Shown: positions 22,401 to 32,473 of the stretch, in pieces
Position numbering within the stretch: position 1 is the first letter of the stretch
Layout of the letters: each line of letters begins with the position of its first letter
Assembly: GCA_030544235.1 (NCBI GenBank)
Contig: CM060469.1
Span: 13,014,017-13,078,016, forward strand
Source of the DNA: Lepturacanthus savala
Lineage: Eukaryota > Chordata > Actinopteri > Scombriformes > Trichiuridae
Direction: 5' to 3'
Length of the DNA stretch: 64,000 nt
Notes under the pieces: model-generated
The model's database searches: none
The model's input: only the letters and a program-made list of their open reading frames with translations
Told to the model about the DNA's origin: nothing
Position numbers and translations under genes: made by a program

Positions 22401-25265
22401 GGAATAATATAGTATATCTATTCCAGCTTGGTGCAAGGCAGTTCATTTTCATTTATTTAATACTTTCCTCCTATGGCTATTTATATTTGTTATAAGTCAG
22501 CATGACACTATGATTGTCACATTAGCAATAAAAATATGTAAGTATGGTGTTGAAACCCTGCTCACGTTCTCACCTCCTTTACATCAGACCAGAAGCAGCA
22601 AGTAATGGGCGTGTCTGACCACGGTTTCATAAAGTTACAGTATACCAAAATGTTTTTGTTGTTGTTTTTAAAAGAAGACATGTTGCCTCCTTATTCAAAA
22701 TGTCCATTTAATCCAACGGATAAAATGTCAGTTAAATATTTTGTCTTGAATATTCACATCCAAATTGACGTTTTCTGCTTCTTTTTATTCCTTCCCACCA
22801 GTTTGAAGTTGGAGTGTGATAAACTGGCCTCTGAAAAGTCTGAGATGCAGCGTCACTACATCATGGTACGTCTGTCCTCATCTGACTGAGTTGTGGCTTT
22901 TTATCTGTTGAGTTCCTGTGTTCGGAGTTCCTGTAATATACTAAGTTTCTTAGTAAGTGATACTGCTGATCTGTGTCGTCTTCTGCCTCCCACATATTGT
23001 TCTGCTTCTGTGGTGAAACACACACACACACACCGCAGTGCCATTATCAGTCTTGTTTGGCTTTAACTGTATGTGTATTTTTTTTTTATCACCATGTATG
23101 TCTTTTCCTAATTTACTGTCATATAGACCAAGAAAGTGCATTAAAAGCAGCAAATTCTAACAACTTACGAAACTAGAACAATCTAATGTTGACTCATTAT
23201 CAATAGAGCCGATGATTAATTTCATTTTGATCACCTATTAATCGACTAATTGAAACAGACATTATAACTTCACCCAGTTGTATTTTTGTCTTTTCCTCCT
23301 GTTACAGTACTATGAAATGTCATACGGGCTGAACATTGAAATGCACAAACAGGTAATCACAACAATCCCAATCCTCCTGCTATGATCCCAGCTGCGCTAC
23401 TCGCTTGGTCTGAGCTTCTCTTTAAATCTTCCTCTTTTTTTTTTTTTCAGGCTGAAATTGTGAAGAGACTGAACGGGATCTGTGCTCAGGTGTTGCCTTA
23501 CCTGTCACAGGAGGTAATGACAAACTCATCTCCACCTCAGAACATATAAACTGAGAAACTTCATCTGAGAAAGTGTTTTCTTTCCTATCAGAGTTTTGAC
23601 AAGCTTAATACTTGATGTTATTGTTATGAGTAGAAAATCTGAAGTGACTGATTGTTCTACCAATCAATTGTGAAGCTATTTCTGACTGTGTTGTCTTTGT
23701 TTCAGCATCAGCAGCAAGTCATGGGTGCCATAGAAAGAGCCAAGCAGGTCACACCACCTGAGATGAACTCCATCATACGGGTGAGATGCATGAACGACGA
23801 TGTCGCTGTGATTCATTCTGGTGCAGTTGCCGGGGCACTATGCTAACTTATACTCCTCTCTATTCCACTATCTTCATAAACTGGGTGTTTACTATTGACA
23901 GGCAAGAAAATATACAAACTAAAGCCTAGTTTATACTTCTGTGTACGTAGCTACACCGTCAACACGATGCAGATTTGTGCATTCGATGTTCTGTGTAGAA
24001 GGAACATGTTGGTCTGTGGAATCCTTGTTCCCTCTTCACAGTGGCAGCCGTACCCCAGGAAAAAAAAACAAAAGAAAGTCTGTGTGCACCAGACTTTTTG
24101 TTTACCTGTTTGTTTGGTTTTTTTTGCTTTTTCTTTCATTCTTGTACTGGGATGCAGTGCGTGTGTCTGGAGCTTACCGATCAAAGAGCAAATGCTGATA
24201 AACATTTTTCCTTAAATAACATATTCCGGACTTCATGTACCAGACTTTTTTTCCCTTTTGCCTGTTTTTTTCTTGTACTGGACTTTTTTTTTTTTTTTTT
24301 TTACTACTTTAGACAACCAGGATGGAGTGTGTGTGTGTGTTTGGAACTCATTGATACCAAATAGAAAATGCTTTTATTGCAAATGTTGAAGTGGAAACGT
24401 CAGAGTCTGAGAGGAGTCTGCATCATAGATACATACGCAACTAGGCTTAAGCCATCGGGTACTTTAAAACTATTCTAAAACATCTGTGTAATCCAAAAAT
24501 ACATTTTAAAAAAATACCAAAAAAAATGTGTTTTTCCTCCCTTGCATTCATAATAAGCTGCAAATGTAAATTTATCACAAATATCAGTAACTCTAAACAA
24601 ATATAAGAAATCTATCTGCTGAAGAGACAGCAACATATCATCTTCTGTCCTTAGACCCTCACATCCTACAAGGAAAATATTTAATTGGGGGGGAAAAGAG
24701 AGGAAGAAACCTCAGGAAGAGTAACAGAGGAGGCTGTAATAGATGATGTGTGCACAGGAGGAAAACAGTACGTTTAGAACAGGATAGGAGCAGCCTGCTT
24801 TTGACACACTGCTTCTAAAAACCTTCCATTGGATTTATGAAGCAGTAACGTCTAGTGCAACCACAGCAGGTCAGAGCAGCGTCCCACAGCGTAGACCCCG
24901 ATTCATCCCAGTCCATAGTCCGTGCTGCTCAAACATCACATGACGTTTGTTTATATGTACACACGGAAACCTCAGGTCGTATAATGTATTAACCTGCTGC
25001 CTTTTTATTGCCTGTTTGTTTTCAGCAACAGCTGCAGGTTCAACACCTGTCCCAGCTCCAGGGCCTGGCCCTGCCCGTGAATCCGCTGCCCCTGGGCCTC
25101 ACCCCGCCCACGATGCCCGCCGTCTCCTCGAGCTCCAGCCTGCTGTCCCTGTCCTCCATCCTGGCCAACTACTCCCACGGCCAGGCCCAGGCGGTGAAGG
25201 AGGACAAGGCCAGGGAGGCCGCAGAGAGAGCGCCCAGAGGAGAGGACGGGGACAAGTCAGACTAG
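19395..25265 (+). CDS. tle5: tle5 (aes), TLE family member 5, short Groucho co-repressor modulator
   Basis: It encodes a 203-aa nuclear protein made of the Groucho/TLE N-terminal Q domain plus a short GP-type tail, without the WD40 propeller. Human AES/TLE5 is 197 aa. Q-domain oligomers let it pair with full TLE proteins and temper Wnt, Notch and NF-kB repression (family knowledge). Exons: 19395-19421, 22087-22184, 22802-22865, 23308-23352, 23451-23513, 23706-23780, 25026-25265, summing to 612 nt. It starts MMFPQSRHS and runs through FTTSDSCDRIKDEF, MYYEMSYGLNIEMHKQ, RLNGICAQVLPYLSQEHQQQ and the tail ending GDGDKSD-like EDGDKSD. The coiled-coil Q region is about residues 19-125. Two adjacent ATGs occur at the start; the first is used by homology. 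It lies downstream of gna11, which is also its neighbour in human. Confidence 0.97.
19422..22086 (+). other. tle5 intron 1
   Basis: The first 300 nt are CpG-rich with several gctagc words. The remainder is AT-rich. A fish dispersed-repeat fragment sits near 20670-20750. No exon is seen. Confidence 0.65.
20670..20750 (+). repeat. Dispersed repeat fragment
   Basis: The words tttatatagtgctttcctagg and cgctttacaag are a motif found widely dispersed in fish genomes. Class is not assigned. Confidence 0.35.
22087..22184 (+). CDS. tle5: tle5 exon 2
   Basis: The acceptor is tttcccag and the donor is CACAG|gtacag. It encodes residues 10-41, with QPLKFTTSDSCDRIKDEF, opening the Q domain. Confidence 0.95.
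22185..23307 (+). other. tle5 introns 2 and 3 (interrupted by exon 3 at 22802-22865)
   Basis: Contains CA tracts at about 22195-22210 and 23019-23032. No other feature was seen. Confidence 0.6.
22802..22865 (+). CDS. tle5: tle5 exon 3
   Basis: The acceptor is cccaccag and the donor is ATCATG|gtacgt. It encodes LKLECDKLASEKSEMQRHYI. Confidence 0.95.
23308..23352 (+). CDS. tle5: tle5 exon 4
   Basis: The acceptor is ctgttacag and the donor is CAG|gtaatc; 45 nt encoding YYEMSYGLNIEMHKQ, invariant in TLE proteins. Confidence 0.95.
23451..23513 (+). CDS. tle5: tle5 exon 5
   Basis: A T-rich tract plus cag acceptor and donor GAG|gtaatg; 63 nt encoding AEIVKRLNGICAQVLPYLSQ and Glu. Confidence 0.95.
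23706..23780 (+). CDS. tle5: tle5 exon 6
   Basis: The acceptor is tgtttcag and the donor is ATACGG|gtgaga; 75 nt encoding HQQQVMGAIERAKQVTPPEM and NSIIR. Confidence 0.95.
23923..24447. mobile_element. PIF/Harbinger-like non-autonomous element in tle5 intron 6
   Basis: The ends are inverted AGCCTAGTT and AACTAGGCT, flanked on both sides by TAA (23920-23922 and 24448-24450), the 3-bp TWA duplication typical of PIF/Harbinger. It has no transposase, and the interior is T-rich simple sequence. Confidence 0.5.
24451..25025 (+). other. Remainder of tle5 intron 6
   Basis: Ordinary intron sequence leading to a T-rich acceptor; nothing recognised. Confidence 0.6.
25026..25265 (+). CDS. tle5: tle5 exon 7 (terminal)
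   Basis: The acceptor is tgttttcag and the TAG stop is at 25263-25265. It encodes the Gln-rich end of the Q domain and a Pro/Ser-rich tail ending EDGDKSD, matching the DDGEKSD end of human AES. Confidence 0.95.
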   Translation, partial: QQLQVQHLSQLQGLALPVNPLPLGLTPPTMPAVSSSSSLLSLSSILANYSHGQAQAVKEDKAREAAERAPRGEDGDKSD

Positions 25266-26722
25266 CGTGAACGTGGCAAGAAGGTTTGGAGGGTGGGTTG
25301 TCATTGGGGCGAAATAGAAAGGTAAATCTGTAACTGTAAATGGAGATTGATGTAAGTCGGGCTGCCTGTCTGCTGAGTGGTTATTGAGATGAGTAACTGC
25401 AGGGACGATGACGAGCAAAGAGTTGAAACTTAGGAACCGTTTGGATGTGCAGAGAATGAAACTGCTGAATGGCTGAGAGCGAGAGTTAAATGTTCATATT
25501 ATTTAGTGGTAATAGACTCAGTTCAGGCTTCTAGACTTTAAATAGATTTTTTTTTTTTTTTTTTTTTAAGTGTAAGCCACTGTTGTTAGGCTTAACCAAG
25601 ATAAATGTTTTCCCATTCGGAGCACGAGTTGAGGACAAAAGCTAACAGCAGTCTCCCTTACATGGATCTGCCTTTCACAGGTTTATTTTTCTGACTTGTT
25701 TTTCTTATCAGATCTGTTTTTTGGTTTCTCTCCCCCTTCCCCCCCCTTCACTTCCGCTTAAGTCCCGCTGATTTTTTTATTTTTTATTTTTCCTCACTGG
25801 CTCTTGTCTGCCAGTCCCGGTAACATGGCCGTTACTTCTAACTCATTTCCCTCCATTCATAATGTACAAAAGCTCCATCACCTTTTTTTTTTTTTTTTTT
25901 TCCTCCCCCCAACGCTTCCTGAAAATGTTGACCGGAGCTGTTGGGACAGTGATGCTGTGCACTTGTGCACCTGGAGCCAAATTAAATCTTCTGAAATTAA
26001 ATGGGATTTTTTTTTTTTTTTAAAGGGACATTTCACTTGTCGGGTGCATTCAAGCCCATCAAACTTAAACCACCTGACTTTTAACCGTTTTTTTTTTTTT
26101 TTTTTTTCAAATGACCAACCACTGGATGCATCCACTCAGCTGTGTACCTCAATCCCAAATGAACGGGATTTAATTCCATTCAAAACCTATAGTTTGTACA
26201 AATTGTAGTATATCCAGCTTGGGGGTTAATTTGTGTTTTCATAGGCCTAGCTGCTGCTGCTGCACGCTACATGGTGATGACCATGACTCGTCTTTAAATT
26301 ACAAGAATTTAAGCTCTGAAAAAAAAAATTGACTTTATTTTCACATGTTGTTTTCGTGAAGTGACCGGCTAATTAGACATTCAAAACTGTGTCTGTGTGT
26401 GCTTGAGTGAATGTGATTCGGAAAGAAGAAAACACTTGTTTAATTTAACATTTTTTTTTCTCTTGAAGCACCTTTTGTATTTTTCTCACCTTCCCTTCCC
26501 CCTGCCATTATTTCCCCTGTGCTTTTCTACTCTTTAACCATCAAAGACAAACTTGAGCAGGATTTATAGAGCCAGACGGTCGTACAAGACAGAGTACTGT
26601 ATTTCTGCAAGCTAGCCGAGCACTTCAGTTTTTTGCCGATACTGTTTCAAGCACCTGTCTTTACCTGTCTTGTTTAACTTGTGCATGACTGTCAGGGGGG
26701 AACACCTTCTCCCCTTTCTTTC

Positions 26723-26754
<32 letters not shown>

Positions 26755-28505
26755 GCTTGTTTCGATGAAGAATGTGTCCTAGGTGAGTGGCTAAAGCTCA
26801 GTAAGCAAACAAGCATCCCTCTCGGAGAACAACACAGCAAGATTCTCATGAAAAGTTGCCTTTGCGACTAAAATTCTTGTGTCCTGTTTAAAATAGAAAG
26901 TTGCTTTTGAATTTAGTTTGTCCCAGTTTCATACTACACACTCATTCTATAAAGTATGTGATCTATACATACTGACAGCATTCTTTTACTGTCTTTGATA
27001 TTCAAGAAATGAATGTACTCTTTTGTACTAACAGGGAATGATACTAGTTGTGCTCTGACAGGCAAGTTAACATGGAAAGCTCAAAGCGATTCAACTTTTT
27101 GTTGTCCGATAGATCAACTGAGGATTTGTTGTTCTTTGTTATTTACAATTTGTGCTTTTCCACCTGTGAGCAGCTCCACCATTTCCACGCCGAATTAAAT
27201 TACGGGACAAAAGTGTCCATTATCAGTGGATTTAATGCAAGTCTGTTATTGCAGATTGAATTACAGCAAAGTTAGGAAAACATTTAAACATGATGAAACA
27301 GGTCCAGGAACCTTTTTCTCATCTCTGTAAATTTCAAAGTTTCATTTTAATTCACTCAAGAGCAAGTGTAAAATTTCGTGTTAGTATAGAACTGTTAAAT
27401 GTGGCTTTTTTTTTTAAAATACAAACTTCAAAAGCGGTATATTATAAAAGTGGTGAAACATGTATGCAGTTAGTATGGAATTGGGACACAGGTGAAATGA
27501 GTGTTTTCACAGTTCAAGCAGCAGAGGGCAGCAGTGCTCTCTCATTGACCCTCAGCACGACGATGTCTACCAAGCGTCTAAAGAGGTCCAGGTCAGTCTA
27601 TTGTCCTCTTCTTCGTCTTCAGTTCCTGACTGTGGGCCGACGATCGGTACACTGCTGTTATTCCCCTGTAATGTGAGTGCTTTCCAGAGCTTTGACAACC
27701 CACCTGCAATGTCTGCACGTCCGCAGTCAGAGCTTAAATCTTTCCTCTGTATTTTATTTTGAAAAGCACTTAAGTTGTGGCTCAGTGCTCTATTATTGTT
27801 TTTTTTTTGTTTGTTTTTTTTCTTTTTTTTTCTTCTGCTTGTCTGTGCTAATGTTAGAGGGGGAGGGGGGGTTGGTGACGGTGAAGGGGGGGCGACTGAA
27901 GAGTTTCACGCCCTGGAGATGTGACTCTAATATCGAGTGCGGGAACAGATTTGTTAGTCTTTAGCGCTCTTTATGCTGACGTCAATCTCTGCAGAAAACC
28001 TCCTTGGCAAAACTCAGACATATGAATGGTATGTGTGTTTGTTTTTGCTGTGAAGGGCCAATTTGTATACATATGAATATATCAATATACATATTTTTTA
28101 AAGCATTTTTGTATGTTTCAAAGCTGCTTTTTAACGTGTGTGTATCATGAAAGACTTTGGTGTTGTATGTGTGCATTACAAGCCTACAGTAAGAGAGGCA
28201 CAATGTTGTATACCATGTTGTTTTCCTGTTTTTTCTCTCCCATTCTCTCAGTAGGCAGTAACACTTAACATTGTTTTCTAGATTTGTAAATGTTTTATCC
28301 TTTTTTTGTGCAAAGAAAACCAATTTAATGTGTTAATGAACACAGTCTCATTTTAAGATACCTGGGGCAAAAAACAAAAAAAAACAACAAAAAAAACTAA
28401 GATGTAAACAAGCAACTGTGTACTCTAATGAGAATGAATCAACCTTTTAGCAGTAAGGAAGCTTCTCTGGTGCCTTACAAATAAAAGACGTGATTGAAGA
28501 GTGGT
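25266..28505 (+). other. tle5: tle5 3'UTR
   Basis: Non-coding, with unusually many long T-runs (about 25545-25567, 25881-25900, 26007-26020, 26090-26107, 26727-26748) that would be U-tracts in the mRNA, and a CRE palindrome at 27977-27984. It ends at the poly(A) signal at 28481. Confidence 0.7.
28481..28486 (+). terminator. tle5: tle5 poly(A) signal
   Basis: AATAAA followed by a GT-rich stretch (gtggtcatttgtgttcggctgg) about 20 nt downstream. Confidence 0.7.
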
Positions 28506-29640
28506 CATTTGTGTTCGGCTGGTAACTGAAAAGGATTGAAACATGGCTAGAAATAATAGAAACGTGAAAGGACGTCAGAACTACTCCGACAACGATGAGG
28601 AGTCATGAAAACGTAGCGTTCAGGAGCCTGATAAAATGTTCAGTCTGATTCATTTCCTCTGCAGTTTGATGAGACCATTTGTGGTATGAGGTTTTGTACT
28701 AATACTTGACTCAGATACAGAATTATGTAATTAAACTACAAATCATTCCAAAATTCCTTTTGTGTTAGTAACTTGTTTTAGGACAACTCAGCACCTAACC
28801 CTGACCTAGCCAGACTTAAATATTCAGTTTTTATCAGACCTAAAACCTCAAAAACAATGGTTGACACGTTTTTCTTGCCATAATCCTCCTGTTACTGATC
28901 ATTAAAAGTCCATTTGATATGAAACATATTATAGATCACATTTCTAGTCATATTCTTCACTTATTTAAATATATTTGCCAAAAAAATCTGATTTCGTGTT
29001 TATGGAATTTCAGTTTAATTTTCTTCCTGAAAAACAAAAATGGGTCACATGACTTTATTAATTTTGCCAAGAGCAGTTTCAACCAATCAAGGTGAGTTGT
29101 TCTTTATGATCGACTGTAGGTTTAGTTTAATTCTAAATATTTCAGATTACTTTTGGAACACTTAAAATAAAACAGACCGAAGGTTTATGAACAACTGTTG
29201 GATTTGGCCCCTATCCTGTAGGTTAATATGACTTAGATTGTTTAATTGGTGAATTTATCATCAATCATTACATTAAATTGCTGTTGTCTTTTTCAGTGGA
29301 CTTCAGTCTTAACATTCCTTAAATGAAACAATATTCCGAAAAAAAATATTTCAAAGATCATCTGAATATAATATGAAACTTCATCTGCAGAAATCGGTCA
29401 AAAGAAGTTAATGGTCATTTTTATGCTGTATTTCCTCTTTGTTTTGATCTTTCCACCTACAACTAAGCACCTAACCATTGTTTTAAAGACATACACCTAA
29501 CATACATTTGATATCTGTCTGCTGCCCCTGTGGTTGTGGGTTCAATCTCCAGTTACTTCTTTATAAGTCAGAAATCCAAACGTTAAACCCAAAGAAAATA
29601 AAGTTTTGAGGTCGTGAATTTTATTTTTGCTCCGTTTTAA
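28506..29640. other. tle5-plpp2 convergent intergenic region, left part
   Basis: AT-rich with no supported gene. One more B-box-like word (gggttcaatctcc, about 29538) precedes the tRNA-like array. Confidence 0.6.
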
Positions 29641-30275
29641 AGGCCAACATCTAGTGAAGATGTTAAGATCACCCGAAGAAACGCTCCCAGTGTGAAGTTT
29701 ACTTGTGGTGTGGTGGGATAAGTTGGAAACGTGAAGCATCAGTGGTGCAGGTGTACACTGGTTCAAACCCTCCTGTATACAAAAAAATGTTAAAGACCTT
29801 CTGGATGTTTTGAGGCTTCTAGCTTTACTGAATTTATTAAAAAAAAACAAAAAAACATCCAAAGTGAAATGTGCTCCTTGTGAGAAGAGTATTTGTGGTG
29901 TTGTGGGCTCGTTTGCGACCCTAAAGCATCAGTGATGTTGGCATGTGGTGATTCAAATCCACCAGTGGATGAACTCTCTTAAAATGTTGATGCACTCATT
30001 TAAAAAAAATCTAACATCCAAAATGAAGATGATAAATACGTACGGCCGGAGAACAGTGCTAAATGTGGAGTTGTGGTGTAGTGGCTTTCTTTGTCAGGTT
30101 CAAATCCACCAGTGGGAGCTCTCTGAATTCTTTTAAAAGTCCAAAGTGAAGATGATAAATGTACCAGACAACATTTCACAGTGTGAAGGGCTCTATTGGT
30201 GGAGTGGGTAGTAGTTTGTAATGGTACGACGTCACTGATGCAGTTCTGTCTTGAATCCCTGTCCTGGAACCTGTC
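29641..30275 (+). repeat. Diverged tandem array of four tRNA-like units
   Basis: Four successive units carry an A-box-like TGGTGnnGTGG word (29706, 29896, 30074, 30197) followed by a B-box-like word: GGTTCAAACCC (29760), GATTCAAATCC (29950), GGTTCAAATCC (30097), GTCTTGAATCC (30248). Units also share a leading 'aacatccaaagtgaagatgat' type segment and an 'aagcatcagtgatg' segment. A-to-B spacing is 54, 54, 23 and 51 nt; unit spacing shrinks from 190 to 123 nt. No unit folds by eye into a complete cloverleaf, so these are tRNA-derived or tRNA-like repeats, not tRNA genes. Confidence 0.5.
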
Positions 30276-31640
30276 CCTCCTGAGGTTTCATAGATTAGAA
30301 GATTGAACTAGCTAACATACTTACTTTAATAATACTGGCACAACACTTCCAGCATTCGTCGTTCAACTTTAGTCGGCCTTTTCAAAACATCAGCTCTTCT
30401 CATCATCATCCTCACTTCTGCAGGTTCACATATTCGATGACCCAGGTTCCAGCGTCGATGACACCTTACAGCCTGAACTAATGCCCACCATGCCACTGGT
30501 TCCCTTCACACAGAGATGTTCTCTAGAAGCATTTATTAAGTTTAATAAAACGTCTAACTGGGGAATGAAGCCAGCTGTTTGATCTTTAGAACAGCAACTC
30601 CTCCCAGAGGTGTTCTCTACCTGCAAAATATGTCAAAACCACTATTTTCTACACCTAATGATAATAATATTAAATGCCAAAAGAAAAGATATAACCTAAA
30701 AACCACATGGCAGGTAGTGCCCACCCAGCCCAGAGAGAAAACTAATTTCTAATAAAAGGTCTAAGCACCGTCAGATACCACAGAACGGCAGCTTTGCCAT
30801 TTGTTCTCAGTCTGATCATCGTTAGATCCATCAACATGAGACATAGAACATCATCCTTGCTGCTTTAAAGAAAAAGGCACCGACCAACACTTCCCATATT
30901 AAAACAAACCAACTGGACAGCAGTAATGTTTTGTCAATCATTCTGAAACCTGAAAACCATATAGAGAGCCTCTGAAAATTACAATATTGAATGAAATGAA
31001 AATTAGACCTGCGACCGGAGATCTCAGAAGGGAAATAAAAAAAAAAAAAAATCCCCATGACTAAATCGGGGGTCTGAGAAATTATCATCACTTGTGAATG
31101 ACTCAAAAAAGAAATATTCACAGCACCCCGATTTATCCTGTGTGACAACTACTTACTAATAAACCTGATTTGGCTCCACAGCCTCATTCCTCTGGTGCTG
31201 AGGAATCCCACAGCCGTCAGCGGCAGGTCCAGACATGAACCCTGCGTCAGTCTGCTCTTTTCAAGGGGTTGAATTTCAAAGGGAACATATTAAAAAACAA
31301 AAAAACACATGTTCAAGAAGTAAGCACTCGCATAGACAACAACATTTGACTGGCTAATATTTATGGAGGAAAATGCACAAAACCGCATGGGTTGAAGAAG
31401 GGATGATTTTCACAATAGGTTACACGTGTTATAACGAGGGAAGGAAGAGGTCCATGAAGGTGGATTTCGTCATCAGACTTTATCCGCCCGCTGTGAAATG
31501 TTGGTTCCATGAGCACTTTAGGTACAAGGATGCACCGATGTCACCCTCTCGCAAAATCTGTTTAAAAAGAAACATCCAGAAACAATGTTTGCCAGTTCAA
31601 AAAGTTTTCACTGTAACATCACAGCAAAGTAGTGGTAATA
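30276..31640. other. tle5-plpp2 convergent intergenic region, right part
   Basis: No supported gene, and short open frames lack any family signature. Confidence 0.6.
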
Positions 31641-31661
31641 CATTCTTTAAAAGCTACACAA

Positions 31662-31667
31662 TTTATT
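31662..31667 (-). terminator. plpp2: Candidate plpp2 poly(A) signal
   Basis: On the minus strand this reads AATAAA, about 665 nt after the plpp2 stop, followed by T-rich sequence. Confidence 0.45.
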
Positions 31668-32332
31668 AGATACAGTAGTTATAAACAATAGAAATGTTAG
31701 TACTATACATAATCATGTATATAGTTGGAGCCGTCCATCGTTACATAACTTCTAACGACAGTAATATATAAAGACATCTGCAGAGAAAAATGACAAAAAA
31801 CAAAAAGGTCAGGGGACAGGTTGATATAATCTAGTTCCAGTGTAGGTAAATAATAGCAACAGTCTTCTCGGACTACAGAAAGCAACAAAACGTTCAACCT
31901 CCAAGGTTTTATCATTCAAGGACAGAAAGAAATCTTTAGGGTGGCGGTTTATGAATTTCTCAGATCTCTTTAGCAGTCTCTGCTCACTTCCAGGTTATGT
32001 CACAGTGTGAAAAAAAGAAAAAAAAGATAAAAAAATACATATCATTGCACACTGTCAGACCCACTGACACATCATGTTTGCATTTTTTTTTTTTTTTTTT
32101 AATAGACACACTCCCAAACTAAAAAAGCCACACAGACAGCCTGAGCTTCTGTCCCAACAGGTTTTGGGGAATCTTGAGTTTTAACAGCTGTGAAATAGTC
32201 CACAGGGAGCAGGTCTGGTCTGGATCGGAGTTTTCCCAGGTAGTGGTTTGCTGCTTCGCGTTCTGTCTCTTGTTTAAGTCAAACATCCTTTGGTAACAGA
32301 GCTGTTTAGAGAGCATGGGGGGGGGGGGGCGC
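31668..32332 (-). other. plpp2: plpp2 3'UTR
   Basis: Non-coding sequence after the stop codon. It includes an A-run on the minus strand (plus-strand T-run at 32083-32100) and a C-run (plus-strand G-run at 32318-32329) just after the stop. Confidence 0.6.
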
Positions 32333-32473
32333 TCATACGGGTCCGGAGTAGTTGTAGTGGTTTCCGTGCTGAGAGTCGGGAGGCTGCTGGCCCGGTTTGC
32401 GCTCAAGGTGCTCGGTCTCTGCCGTGTCCGGTAGCGGAGGCCGCTCCTTGAAGAAGTCTGATACGTATCGGAC
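32333..32473 (-). CDS. plpp2: plpp2 exon 6 (terminal)
   Basis: The acceptor is ttcttccag and the TGA stop is at 32335-32333. It encodes VRYVSDFFKERPPLPD and the cytosolic tail with EHLERKPG, ending HYNYSGPV. Confidence 0.95.
   Translation of the reverse strand, partial: VRYVSDFFKERPPLPDTAETEHLERKPGQQPPDSQHGNHYNYSGPV

Noticed and set aside
21908..22495. A 195-codon plus-strand open frame
   Set aside because: It reads across tle5 intron 1, exon 2 in the wrong frame and intron 2; low-complexity hydrophobic translation.
25026..28505. Further TLE exons (WD40 propeller) downstream of tle5
   Set aside because: The stop and strong poly(A) signal follow the short tail as in AES/TLE5; no WD40-like exon is seen.
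30060..30130. A functional tRNA gene
   Set aside because: A- and B-box words are present but no paired acceptor, anticodon and T stems form a cloverleaf by eye.
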